Below, piece by piece: positions 55,828-64,000 of a DNA stretch of 64,000 nucleotides. The position numbers were made by a program, and so were the translations under genes. Position 1 is the first letter of the stretch. Every line of letters begins with the position of its first letter. Below the pieces are notes generated by a model that was not told the DNA's origin, did not search any database, and saw only the letters and a list, made by a program, of their open reading frames with translations. Origin of the DNA: Chitinophaga sancti (GTDB lineage Bacteria > Bacteroidota > Bacteroidia > Chitinophagales > Chitinophagaceae); contig NZ_CP139247.1 in NCBI RefSeq assembly GCF_034087045.1, forward strand, positions 2,010,001 through 2,074,000, read 5' to 3'.

Positions 55828-56994
55828 GTGGAGCAAGCTAAACTAAACGCTTATTGCCAGCAGCATTTTGATCAGGAACCAATTATGGTAAGAGCTGCAG
55901 GACGCATCAATCTCATTGGAGAACATACGGATTACAACAATGGATTCGTATTGCCTGCCGCTATTGACAAAGCTATCTACCTCGCCATTATCAAGCGCAA
56001 CGACAACAAAATTGTGCTGCATGCACTGGATGTAAATGATACATTCACCGGATCGTTGGATAAACTGGAGCGTACGAAACAGCATTGGCCTGATTATCTG
56101 CTGGGCGTTGTGCAGCAATTGCAGCAGGGTGGTCATATCATCAGCGGATTTGAATGTGCATTTTGCGGTAATGTTCCCCTGGGCGCCGGCCTCTCATCCT
56201 CCGCAGCACTGGAATGTGCTACCGTATTTGGTTTGAATGAACTTTTCAGCCTTGGCCTGGGTCGTAAAGAAATGGCACTCCTGTCACAGGCTGCCGAAAA
56301 CCAGTTTGTTGGTGTACGTTGTGGTATCATGGACCAGTTTGCCAGCATGTTTGGTAAAAAACAACAGCTCATCAAACTGGATTGTGCCTCCCTGGAATAT
56401 GAATACATCCCTTTTAACTTTGACGATGTAAACCTCGTGCTGCTGGATACACAGGTGAAGCACTCCCTGGCATCATCCGAATACAATACCCGCCGTGCTG
56501 AGTGCGAGCAGGGTGTAGCCTGGGTAAAGGCACACCATCCGCATGTAAACAGCCTGCGTGATGTAAATATGGATATGCTGGATGCCTATGTAAAAGGTAA
56601 GAATGCTACCGTATATAACCGTTGCCGTTATGTAGTGGAAGAAATTCAGCGCTTACAGGATGCCTGTATCGATCTGCAGAATGACGACCTTACAGCTTTC
56701 GGTAAAAAAGTATTTGCTACACACGAAGGCCTCGATAAGCTGTATAATGTAAGCTGCCCTGAACTGAACTGGCTGGCGGAATTCGCTGCCGGTGAAAATG
56801 GCGTACTGGGTGCACGTATGATGGGGGGCGGCTTTGGTGGCTGTACTATCAACATCGTGAAGAAAACTGCTGTACCAGCCCTGCTGGAAAGAGCAGCTGC
56901 AGGCTACAAACAGCAGTTCAACACTAATCTGAAAGCATATGTGACCAGCATTGAAGACGGTTGCCGTACTGTCAACAACCTGGTGAATAACTAA
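55828..56994 (+). CDS. galK: Galactokinase
   Basis: Phosphorylates galactose to galactose-1-phosphate with ATP (GHMP kinase family). The 388-residue protein has the galactose signature [19 protein letters not shown] near residue 25, the ATP-binding motif [16 protein letters not shown] near 115, and [14 protein letters not shown] near the C terminus, all expected for GalK. The start is GTG at 55828 ([12 protein letters not shown]). It lies between the hydrolase and galT genes, and forms the Leloir pathway with galT; galE and galM are not in the window. Confidence 0.96.
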   Translation: MEQAKLNAYCQQHFDQEPIMVRAAGRINLIGEHTDYNNGFVLPAAIDKAIYLAIIKRNDNKIVLHALDVNDTFTGSLDKLERTKQHWPDYLLGVVQQLQQGGHIISGFECAFCGNVPLGAGLSSSAALECATVFGLNELFSLGLGRKEMALLSQAAENQFVGVRCGIMDQFASMFGKKQQLIKLDCASLEYEYIPFNFDDVNLVLLDTQVKHSLASSEYNTRRAECEQGVAWVKAHHPHVNSLRDVNMDMLDAYVKGKNATVYNRCRYVVEEIQRLQDACIDLQNDDLTAFGKKVFATHEGLDKLYNVSCPELNWLAEFAAGENGVLGARMMGGGFGGCTINIVKKTAVPALLERAAAGYKQQFNTNLKAYVTSIEDGCRTVNNLVNN

Positions 56995-57065
56995 TATACC
57001 ATTTCCATCTGCGTGCAGGTTCGCCTTCACGCAGATATCCTTGTCAAGTGAAATCACTAAGAGCA

Positions 57066-58130
57066 ATGTCTGAAAATACCTTTGATTTAACTTCTCATCC
57101 CCATACCCGACTGAATATCCTGACCGGAGAATGGGTACTCGTTTCTCCTCACCGTTCCAAAAGACCATGGCAGGGAAAAGTAGAAGCGCCAGCGCTGGTA
57201 CAGCGTCCTTCTTATGTAGAAGACTGTTACCTGTGTCCAACCAATACACGTGCCGATGGCAGCAAGAATGAAGCGTACACAGGGCCGATCGCCTTTACGA
57301 ACGACTTCTCTGCTTTGTTGTCCGACACACCTACCGGCGATGTGAATGAGGATGGTCTGCTGGTAGCACAGTCACAGAAAGGCCTTTGCCGTGTGATCTG
57401 TTTCAGCCCAAGACATGACCTCACACTGCCTGAAATGGACGTTCCTGCTATCCGCCAGGTAGTAGACCTGTGGGTAAAAGAGTACGAAGCGCTGAAAGCT
57501 GTAGACTACATCAAATACATCCAGATCTTCGAAAATAAAGGAGATATTATGGGTTGTAGCAATCCACATCCACACGGACAGATCTGGGCATCAGAGAATA
57601 TTCCGATGGAGCTGGAAAAAGAAACCCGTCAGCAAAAACTGTATTTCGATAAGCATGGCAAAAGCCTGTTGTCCGCCTACCTGGACAAAGAGGTAAAAGA
57701 AAAGGTGAGAATCATTGCTGAAAATGCACACTTTGTAGCACTGGTACCTTTCTGGGCAGTATGGCCTTACGAGGCAATGATCATCAGCCGCCGGCATGTA
57801 CAGTCTGTGCTGCAATTTAATGAAGATGAAAAAACAGGACTGGCAGATATTTTAAAACAACTGACCATCCGTTACGATAACTTATTCGAAACATCATTTC
57901 CATATTCTGCCGGTATGCACCAGGCGCCGGTGAATGATGGCAGCGAACATCCTGAATGGCATTGGCATATGCATTTCTATCCACCATTACTGCGCTCTGC
58001 GACAGTGAAGAAATTCATGGTGGGATACGAGATGCTGGCTAATCCACAAAGGGATATTACGCCGGAATTTGCAGCTGAAAAGCTGAGGACTTTGTCTGCA
58101 GTCCATTACAAAAGCGGGCAACTCGTTTAA
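57066..58130 (+). CDS. galT: Galactose-1-phosphate uridylyltransferase
   Basis: Converts galactose-1-phosphate and UDP-glucose to UDP-galactose and glucose-1-phosphate. The frame opens with GTG at 57048, but ATG at 57066 ([19 protein letters not shown]) is a better start, giving 354 residues. Zinc-site cysteines lie in [12 protein letters not shown], and the active-site HPH in [12 protein letters not shown] carries the nucleophile His. The C-terminal domain has the [13 protein letters not shown] segment ([11 protein letters not shown]). It is the last gene of the operon, 71 bases after galK. Confidence 0.95.
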   Translation: MSENTFDLTSHPHTRLNILTGEWVLVSPHRSKRPWQGKVEAPALVQRPSYVEDCYLCPTNTRADGSKNEAYTGPIAFTNDFSALLSDTPTGDVNEDGLLVAQSQKGLCRVICFSPRHDLTLPEMDVPAIRQVVDLWVKEYEALKAVDYIKYIQIFENKGDIMGCSNPHPHGQIWASENIPMELEKETRQQKLYFDKHGKSLLSAYLDKEVKEKVRIIAENAHFVALVPFWAVWPYEAMIISRRHVQSVLQFNEDEKTGLADILKQLTIRYDNLFETSFPYSAGMHQAPVNDGSEHPEWHWHMHFYPPLLRSATVKKFMVGYEMLANPQRDITPEFAAEKLRTLSAVHYKSGQLV

Positions 58131-58166
58131 TCTATGTTTTTTTGTTTTTTTTGATCCAATGTGTGT

Positions 58167-58202
58167 AGGGGCGGCCTTTAGGCGGCCCCTTTCTTTTTTT
58201 TA
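58167..58202 (+). terminator. Terminator of the galactose operon
   Basis: GGGGCGGCC (58168-58176) pairs with GGCGGCCCC (58181-58189) with one G-G mismatch, followed by TTTCTTTTTTTT. It overlaps the end of the convergent receptor gene. Confidence 0.85.
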
Positions 58203-60209
58203 GAGATGCACTCTTACGCCACCGTAATAGCTGCGTAAGGCAGCAGGATTGAAGTAACGGTTTCCTACTGCATTCAAATCATTCCCCAGGCTATAGAACT
58301 GGTTCAGGATATTATCGGCACCTGCGTAGAGCGTTACATTCCGCATCATTTGCCAACTTACTTTCCCTTGTAATAAATGATATTGTTTGGCGTAAGCAGT
58401 GTTTGCATCGTCCAATGGCAGCTTATCTGTGAATGTGTATTGTGCATATACAGAGAAGTGTACAGGCAATTGTGCCAGCAAGCCTGCATATGCTACATGA
58501 CGAGGTACGCCGGTGATGGCATTGCCGGAAAGATTTTTGCCAGCTGTGTTATAATCACTGAATATGAAATGGCTGTAAGCATAGCTAACGTTGAATTGCA
58601 GCCATTTAGTGAACCAGGTCATCCCTTGTACTTCTATGCCTTTTTGTTCCGTGCCGCCAGCATTGATGAAGTATTCAGTACCATCATCATGGAGCTGACG
58701 AACGATGGCATCCTGTAGTTTGTAATAGAATACAGATGCATCCAGCTGGTATTGGCGACTGGCCCCCTGTAAACGGAAGCCTGCTTCGTAATTCCAGCCT
58801 GTTTCAGCCTGCAGGGTGGTATTAATGATATTGTCCGTCGCGCGTACTTCGGCAATGGAAGGAGGAGAATATCCTCTGCTTACAGAAGCGCGTACAGACC
58901 ATTCAGGGAGGATAAGATAGGAGAGGGATACCCGTGGCATCAACTCTGCATCAAACTTTTTTCTACCCTCCTCAAAGCTGTATTTAAAATAGTTGGCGCT
59001 GAGGGCGGCTTCTATTATCCATTGTGTACCGGGACGTACAGAGAGACTTGTGAAAAAGAAATGCTGGCCGGCAGTGATATTGCTGGCTGCCTGCACGGTA
59101 TCTCTTTTGCCTTTGTTATTACCATAGTTTACAATGTCAGAATTGGTTTGTGACCATTCAATGCCTGTGGTCCAGTCTACATGTATATTAGTGCCATTAA
59201 TGGGTTGATCCTGTAGTGCGATATAAGTACGTGCACCGGCAGTGTTTTCATCCCTGGCTTCAAAGTTTGTAATAAAAGGATTTTCGAAGTGTGTATTGAT
59301 ACCGTAGAGGGTGAACACATGTTTCCAGTGGGTAGATAACTGGGCAGTGTGTACCAAACCTCCTAAAGCAGTTTTATTGCGGATGCCGGCTTGTTGCTCA
59401 ATGGCGCCGGGCAGGGTAGCAGTGGCAGGTCGGGCAGCGCGGGGATTGGCGGCAGCCTGGGCGGCGGTGAGACCTCCCGGGGTACGGTAATCCATATCGC
59501 TGTAGAAGGCAATCAGTTTGAGGCTGTTGTGCGGATTGTATTGCCACTGTTGGGCCGTTTGTATATAATATCTTTTTAAGGCGCTATTCTGCCGGTAGCC
59601 GTCAGAGCGCTGTACACCTTCATATATATTGACCCGGTATTTGTTCCATTGGTGCTGCCAGCCGGCTTCTTCATGGAAGAGGCCATAGCTGCCCCCCTGA
59701 ATATCTGCTTTCAGGTGAGCGGTATCGGGGAGGGTACCGGCAGGGTGGAGGAGTACCACACCTCCTGAGTTAGCGCCGAACTGGCTGCCATCAGGACCTT
59801 TCAGCACTTCTATGCCGGAGAAAGCCCCTGCATCTGATAAGTTCAGATACGTATTGCCACCTGCATCAGTAAAGGGAATTTCGTCCATATAGATCTTCAC
59901 ATTCCGGATGCCGAAGGGGGAGCGTAACAGGCTGCCTCTCAGAGATAAGCGATAACTGCCAGGGGAACGTTCTTCCATTCGTATGCCCGGAACGGTGTTC
60001 AGGGTGGGGATGAGCGTGGTCCCTTGTTGCAGTAAAATTTGTTTTTCGGTAATGACAGCGCTGCTGGATGGTACCTGTAAGAATGAGTATTTTTTGCCCG
60101 GATAGGCCATGATCTGTACTTCGGGAAGTTGGGTAGTGTCTGCAGGCTGTTGTGCATATACAGAAAATGACAACAGGCAGGTTAAGCAAGGCAGAATAAG
60201 GCGTGTCAT
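58200..60209 (-). CDS. TonB-dependent outer-membrane receptor
   Basis: A 669-residue receptor without a SusC-type N-terminal domain. Signal peptide MTRLILPCLTCLLSFSVYA; plug domain (about 28-150) with LPEVQIMAYPGKK, TVPGIRMEERSPGSYRLSLRG, KIYMDEIPFTDAGG and IEVLKGPDGSQFGANSGGVV; then a 22-strand-type barrel ending YYGGVRVHL. This size and plug match siderophore, vitamin or metal receptors rather than glycan receptors. It has no SusD partner. It diverges from a second tonB gene, and the two promoters are back to back. Ligand unknown. Its start codon coincides with the predicted transcription start. Confidence 0.94.
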   Translation of the reverse strand: MTRLILPCLTCLLSFSVYAQQPADTTQLPEVQIMAYPGKKYSFLQVPSSSAVITEKQILLQQGTTLIPTLNTVPGIRMEERSPGSYRLSLRGSLLRSPFGIRNVKIYMDEIPFTDAGGNTYLNLSDAGAFSGIEVLKGPDGSQFGANSGGVVLLHPAGTLPDTAHLKADIQGGSYGLFHEEAGWQHQWNKYRVNIYEGVQRSDGYRQNSALKRYYIQTAQQWQYNPHNSLKLIAFYSDMDYRTPGGLTAAQAAANPRAARPATATLPGAIEQQAGIRNKTALGGLVHTAQLSTHWKHVFTLYGINTHFENPFITNFEARDENTAGARTYIALQDQPINGTNIHVDWTTGIEWSQTNSDIVNYGNNKGKRDTVQAASNITAGQHFFFTSLSVRPGTQWIIEAALSANYFKYSFEEGRKKFDAELMPRVSLSYLILPEWSVRASVSRGYSPPSIAEVRATDNIINTTLQAETGWNYEAGFRLQGASRQYQLDASVFYYKLQDAIVRQLHDDGTEYFINAGGTEQKGIEVQGMTWFTKWLQFNVSYAYSHFIFSDYNTAGKNLSGNAITGVPRHVAYAGLLAQLPVHFSVYAQYTFTDKLPLDDANTAYAKQYHLLQGKVSWQMMRNVTLYAGADNILNQFYSLGNDLNAVGNRYFNPAALRSYYGGVRVHL

Positions 60210-60213
60210 GTAT

Positions 60214-60244
60214 CAAATCTAGTTATTCTATTATTGGTAGCAAA
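60214..60244 (-). promoter_or_regulatory. Consensus promoter of the TonB-dependent receptor
   Basis: On the minus strand: TTTG (60244-60241), 19-base spacer, TAGATTTG (60221-60214), a perfect match to both elements. The predicted start, five bases further, is the A of the ATG at 60209, so the mRNA may be leaderless. Confidence 0.6.
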
Positions 60245-60296
60245 ACTGCGGCCGACATTAAATTCACACAGATTTTTAAAAATAATTCAAATCATA

Positions 60297-60329
60297 TTTG
60301 GAAATGTAAAACAGGTTAGCGTATATTTG
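60297..60329 (+). promoter_or_regulatory. Consensus promoter upstream of the second tonB
   Basis: TTTG at 60297-60300, a 21-base spacer and TATATTTG at 60322-60329, a perfect match. It is 359 bases before the tonB ATG. GTCTAC (60329-60334) and GTAGAC (60342-60347) form an inverted repeat over the expected start site, a possible operator. Confidence 0.62.
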
Positions 60330-60687
60330 TCTACAGAATCGGTAGACTAATAGGTGCCGATACAAACAGCAAGAATTTTGTTTGCTATAAGCTGTAAATA
60401 GAAAAAGAAATGCCGGACAGGTTTGCGGGGCAGGTTATGTTGCAGATTTATTGGTGGTAAATTATAATGTAACGTATCACCCCGCGCCCCTGGCATATTA
60501 GCATCTTGCACTGATACCAATCCGACAATAATTACTTTATATAAGATAGTGAATACTTCCTTTAGCAAAATAGGTGTCCCGATCCGGATATCGATCTGGA
60601 ATGGATTTTTTAAAAGCTAAAAAAATTTTTCCCCTTAATCATATGGAATTATTTTAACCCGGCATCTCTATTGTAAATGTTCAACAC
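60330..60687. other. Long leader or intergenic region before the second tonB
   Basis: About 358 bases between the consensus promoter and the tonB ATG. There is no coding frame longer than a few dozen codons on the plus strand and no known riboswitch pattern that I recognise. If the promoter at 60297 drives tonB, this is an unusually long 5' leader; otherwise it could hold a small RNA. Confidence 0.4.
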
Positions 60688-61527
60688 ATGAATACAAAAA
60701 ACATTTACAATGCAGACTTCCTCGATATTCTCTTCGAGGGTCGTAATAAAGATTACGGCGCATATGAACTCCGCAGAAGTGAAGATGGGCGTGTTCGTAA
60801 AGCCTTGATAGGTACAGCTTCCGTCGCTTTGGTAATAGTGGGTGGATATGTATTGAGTAATAATATTTTTGCAGCGTCAACGGGTATACGAAATACACAG
60901 GTCGTGTATGATAGTACCAAATTAATTGAATTACCTCCAGACGATAAGGTAATTCCTCCTCCTCCTGTTGACCCTCCTCCACCTCCGCCGGCCGCATCAT
61001 CCATTAAAGTTACACCTCCCGTTATCACCCCTAATGAATTAGTTCGTGCTGAAGATGAAGTTGTGAAGCTCGATAGTATTGGTAACAAAACTATTGCATT
61101 AGCTACTGTACAAGGTGATGACATCAATGGGCGTGATATCGCATCCATGCTTGGTGGTGACGGTACTACAAATGTAGTAGAAGCCCCTAAGGTACCGGCA
61201 ATAGACTCCGTGTTTTATACTGTTGAAATCATGCCTTCATTCCCAGGTGGTGAAGACGCATTGTTAAGATTTCTCCGCGATAATGTGCACTATCCTCGCG
61301 TGGCACAGGAAAATGAAATACAGGGAATAGTATCCGTACAGTTTGTAGTAGACAAGCAGGGTTATATCAGCGATGTCAAAACAATTGGTGCTGTTAAAGG
61401 AGGTGGCCTTGAAGAAGAGTCCATCCGTGTAGTAAAGAAAATGCCAAAGTGGAAAGCCGGCCGTCAAAACGGAGAAGCGGTAAGTGTACAATTTAACCTC
61501 CCTGTCAGGTACACGCTGCAAAATTAA
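60688..61527 (+). CDS. tonB: TonB family energy transducer, second copy
   Basis: A 279-residue TonB-like protein homologous to the one at 8316-9152. It shares the cytosolic motif NADFLDILFEGRNKDYGAYE, a membrane helix (about 38-58), the proline-rich spacer (PPPPVDPPPPPPAAS) and the C-terminal domain with PSFPGGEDALLRFLRDNVHY and YPRVAQENEIQGIVSVQFVV. No ExbB or ExbD lies next to it, so it would have to use the motor encoded at 6013-8270 or another. It diverges from the TonB-dependent receptor, suggesting a dedicated transducer-receptor pair. Confidence 0.95.
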   Translation: MNTKNIYNADFLDILFEGRNKDYGAYELRRSEDGRVRKALIGTASVALVIVGGYVLSNNIFAASTGIRNTQVVYDSTKLIELPPDDKVIPPPPVDPPPPPPAASSIKVTPPVITPNELVRAEDEVVKLDSIGNKTIALATVQGDDINGRDIASMLGGDGTTNVVEAPKVPAIDSVFYTVEIMPSFPGGEDALLRFLRDNVHYPRVAQENEIQGIVSVQFVVDKQGYISDVKTIGAVKGGGLEEESIRVVKKMPKWKAGRQNGEAVSVQFNLPVRYTLQN

Positions 61528-61644
61528 TCCCCAATTGCTCCTGCACAAAGCATAATGATTTTTTAAGATACTAATTACTTTTTACCCGAACCTATTGTTC
61601 AATTAACGTTTGCGCTCAACTGCAACGAGGGGGGATCCTTTGCG

Positions 61645-61676
61645 TGCCACGGCTATATGCCGTGGCATATTTTTTA
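61645..61676 (+). terminator. Terminator of the second tonB
   Basis: TGCCACGGC (61645-61653) pairs with GCCGTGGCA (61659-61667) around TATAT, followed by TATTTTTT. Confidence 0.9.
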
Positions 61677-61765
61677 GGCAGTTTTTCTATTAAACTTTGT
61701 AACTATTTTGTACTACTTTTATCTCCCGGTTGGCTATGGGTCACTAAAAATTAGTAAAATCAGTT

Positions 61766-64000
61766 ATGGAAGCACCGGTAAATAACACTCTACAGTTGTT
61801 TAAGAATTTGGTCGGCACCAAATTCCAGTTATACAACAGCCTTTTTACTGCTCTACCTTTTCATAAGGTGGAGAAGACCGGCGTCTTTCTCTCGTTATTC
61901 CTGATCCATTGTGAAGAGGGATACGGAAAGGAAAAAAGTCCGCAGGAAATTCTTACTTCTTTTTTCGAGCAGTATACCAATACCAATGAACAGCAGAAGA
62001 TTGACATGCTGTTCCGTTTTGTGCAATACGCAGAACGTCAGGTTGTACTGTTCGATGCACTGGAAGATGCTGCATTTCGCCACATTCACGACATGAACGG
62101 TACAGGTTCGCTTAGTCACCTGGAATCTGAAGTAGTGGCTGAACAAAAGCAGGATGAACTGGCTGCGAAGTTGCAGGATTTCTCAGTACGCCTTGTACTG
62201 ACAGCGCACCCTACACAGTTCTATCCAGGCAATGTTTTAAGTATTATCAATGACCTGTCAAGGGCCTTGATCAATGATAATACTGCTCAGGTGGATTCCT
62301 ACCTGAAGCAGTTGGGTAAGACGCCTTTCTTTAAAAAGGAAAAGCCGACACCTTATGACGAGGCTATCAGCCTGGTCTGGTTCCTGGAGAATACGTTCTA
62401 TACCGCTGCCGGTAAGATCGTATCCCGTCTCAAATCTCACTTCCCCGCAGCTATCAATGGCAATAATCCGGTGATCCGCATGGGATTCTGGCCAGGTGGT
62501 GACCGCGACGGTAACCCATTTGTAAATGCAGATATCACGCTGCGTGTAGCAGATGCGCTGCGTAGCGGTATTATAAAATGTTATTACCTGGATGTACGCC
62601 GCCTCAAACGTCGCCTCACTTTCAAAGGCATCGAAAATGAGCTGGCCGCACTGGAACAACAGCTATACAGCAATCTTTTTATTCCTGGCCACAAGACAAA
62701 CCTGTGCCGTCAGGATATACTCGATACCCTGTACAGGGTGCGTATTATCCTCATCGAGGAAAACAACGCCCTGTTCCTGAACCTGCTCGATGACCTGATT
62801 GTCAGGGTAGAGCTGTTCGGGTTGTTCTTCGCCACACTGGATATCCGGCAGGACAGCTCCGTACATGGACCACTGCTGGCCGGGATCGCAGCAGGTTCCG
62901 ACCTTCTGCCAAAGAACTATACAGATCTAAGCGACGAAGAAAAGATCAGTGCTCTGCTCAAAATAAAATCAGCTGCTGATCCGGCAATCGTGAAAGAAGG
63001 TCTGCAACAGGATACCCTGGCTACCATCAAAGCGATCAAAACTATCCAGAACGCAAACGGCGAGTTTGGTTGTCATCGCTACATCATCAGTCACACAACC
63101 AATGCTCTCGATGTGATGGAAGTATATGGTCTTTTCCTGCTGAGCGGTTGGGATAAAAATGACCTGAGCGTAGACATCGTACCACTGTTCGAAACCATCG
63201 AAGACTTACGACATGCCGGTGAGGTAATGCGCGCTCTCTATTCCAACGAAGCGTACAGAAAGTATCTGCAACAGCGCTATAACAAACAGACCATTATGCT
63301 CGGCTTCTCCGACGGTACCAAGGATGGTGGCTACCTGATGGCTAACTGGTGCATCTACAAAGCGAAGGAAGAACTGAGTGCTATCTCTAAAGAATATGGC
63401 ATCAATGTAGTCTTCTTCGACGGTCGTGGAGGTCCTCCTGCAAGAGGTGGTGGAAAGACCCATCAGTTCTATGCATCTATGGGTCGCAATATTGCAAACA
63501 AAGAAATTCAGCTCACCATACAGGGGCAGACCATCAGTTCCAACTTTGGTACGGTAGATTCTGCTCAGTATAATATTGAACAACTCGTACATGCGGGTAT
63601 TGCTAACGAATTGTTCTCCAGCCGTGAAAAGACGTTAACTGCCGAGCAGGAAGAGACGTTGCAGGTACTGGCAGATGCAGGATTTGAGTCCTTCAATGAA
63701 CTGAAGAACCATCCTGATTTCCTGGATTACCTGAACTACGCCAGCCCGCTGCGCTACTATGCCGAAACCAATATCGGCAGCCGCCCTTCCAAAAGGAATG
63801 GTTCTGCCAAGTTGAACCTGAATGATCTGAGAGCAGTGCCTTATGTAGGAGCATGGAGCCAGATCAAACAGAACGTTCCTGGTTTCTACGGTGTAGGCTA
63901 CAGCATGGAAAAAATGGAGAAAGACGGTAAGTGGGAACAATTGCAGGATCTGTATAAAAATTCCCTGTTCTTCCGTACCCTGCTGGACAACTGTGAGATG
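61766..64000 (+). CDS. ppc: Phosphoenolpyruvate carboxylase, 5' part (3' end outside the window)
   Basis: Carboxylates phosphoenolpyruvate to oxaloacetate, an anaplerotic step. 745 codons are visible and the frame is still open at 64000. The start ATG at 61766 gives MEAPVNNTLQLFKNLVG. Conserved sites: the catalytic His in VLTAHPTQFYPGN (near residue 148), WPGGDRDGNPFV (near 243), and FFDGRGGPPARGGGKTHQ (near 552), which in most PEPCs reads FHGRGGTVGRGGGP, so this is the divergent form found in Bacteroidota. DIRQDSS also matches. It stands after a terminator, 118 bases from its end. Confidence 0.95.
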   Translation, partial: MEAPVNNTLQLFKNLVGTKFQLYNSLFTALPFHKVEKTGVFLSLFLIHCEEGYGKEKSPQEILTSFFEQYTNTNEQQKIDMLFRFVQYAERQVVLFDALEDAAFRHIHDMNGTGSLSHLESEVVAEQKQDELAAKLQDFSVRLVLTAHPTQFYPGNVLSIINDLSRALINDNTAQVDSYLKQLGKTPFFKKEKPTPYDEAISLVWFLENTFYTAAGKIVSRLKSHFPAAINGNNPVIRMGFWPGGDRDGNPFVNADITLRVADALRSGIIKCYYLDVRRLKRRLTFKGIENELAALEQQLYSNLFIPGHKTNLCRQDILDTLYRVRIILIEENNALFLNLLDDLIVRVELFGLFFATLDIRQDSSVHGPLLAGIAAGSDLLPKNYTDLSDEEKISALLKIKSAADPAIVKEGLQQDTLATIKAIKTIQNANGEFGCHRYIISHTTNALDVMEVYGLFLLSGWDKNDLSVDIVPLFETIEDLRHAGEVMRALYSNEAYRKYLQQRYNKQTIMLGFSDGTKDGGYLMANWCIYKAKEELSAISKEYGINVVFFDGRGGPPARGGGKTHQFYASMGRNIANKEIQLTIQGQTISSNFGTVDSAQYNIEQLVHAGIANELFSSREKTLTAEQEETLQVLADAGFESFNELKNHPDFLDYLNYASPLRYYAETNIGSRPSKRNGSAKLNLNDLRAVPYVGAWSQIKQNVPGFYGVGYSMEKMEKDGKWEQLQDLYKNSLFFRTLLDNCEM

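Overview
The window looks like a chromosomal piece of a Bacteroidota genome, most likely from Chitinophagaceae and probably Chitinophaga or a close relative. The grounds are a SusC/SusD pair, a GH92 mannosidase, paired ExbD genes with a Bacteroidota-style TonB, DUF5117-type metalloprotease and DUF6515-type proteins, promoters of the TTTG-N19-21-TAnnTTTG type, and lanthipeptide leaders of the kind known from Bacteroidota (the pinensins of Chitinophaga pinensis belong to that group). Genus assignment is inference; no search was run.

Layout. 1-1550: 3' part of a 23S rRNA gene, 5S rRNA and a terminator, the end of an rRNA operon. 1552-5247: a LacI-type regulator and a secreted zinc metalloprotease, both on the minus strand. 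6013-9152: exbB-exbD-exbD-tonB operon behind a textbook Bacteroidota promoter. 9252-12267: mnmE and a secreted nucleotide pyrophosphatase/phosphodiesterase. 12289-17621: a compact class I lanthipeptide locus with a full-length LanB dehydratase (minus), two short precursor peptides at 15445-15582 and 15604-15762, an attenuator-like hairpin, a LanC cyclase and a NarL-type response regulator. 17720-18835: a secreted protein of unknown function.

18910-36909 is the most striking region: a nine-gene minus-strand operon with overlapping or nearly touching genes. It encodes two giant synthases (PfaD-like reductase-KS-AT-ACP-ACP-ACP-KR, and KS-AT-DH-phosphopantetheinyl transferase), a free acyl carrier protein, an alpha/beta hydrolase, two related GT1 glycosyltransferases, two related condensation-domain acyltransferases and a small membrane protein. 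Together they predict an iterative PUFA/polyene-type chain that is released, glycosylated and esterified, i.e. a secondary glycolipid or glycosylated polyene. I do not recognise this exact architecture as a characterised system.

37605-46140: a DUF6515 protein, a GIY-YIG protein, an aldo/keto reductase, an S41 protease lipoprotein, a GH92 mannosidase, a lipoprotein amidase and an unknown secreted protein. 46336-51026: SusC and SusD. 51255-53251: an SDR protein lacking the catalytic tyrosine and a NagX-like membrane acyltransferase. 53378-58130: a LacI regulator followed by a GH5-like hydrolase, galK and galT, with two LacI-consensus operators in front of the operon. 58200-61527: a TonB-dependent receptor diverging from a second TonB gene, with two back-to-back promoters between them. 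61766-64000: phosphoenolpyruvate carboxylase, cut by the window end.

Many intergenic regions end in long, almost perfect hairpins with 2-4 base loops, several of them placed between convergent genes. The many long antisense ORFs inside real genes are shadows and were left out.
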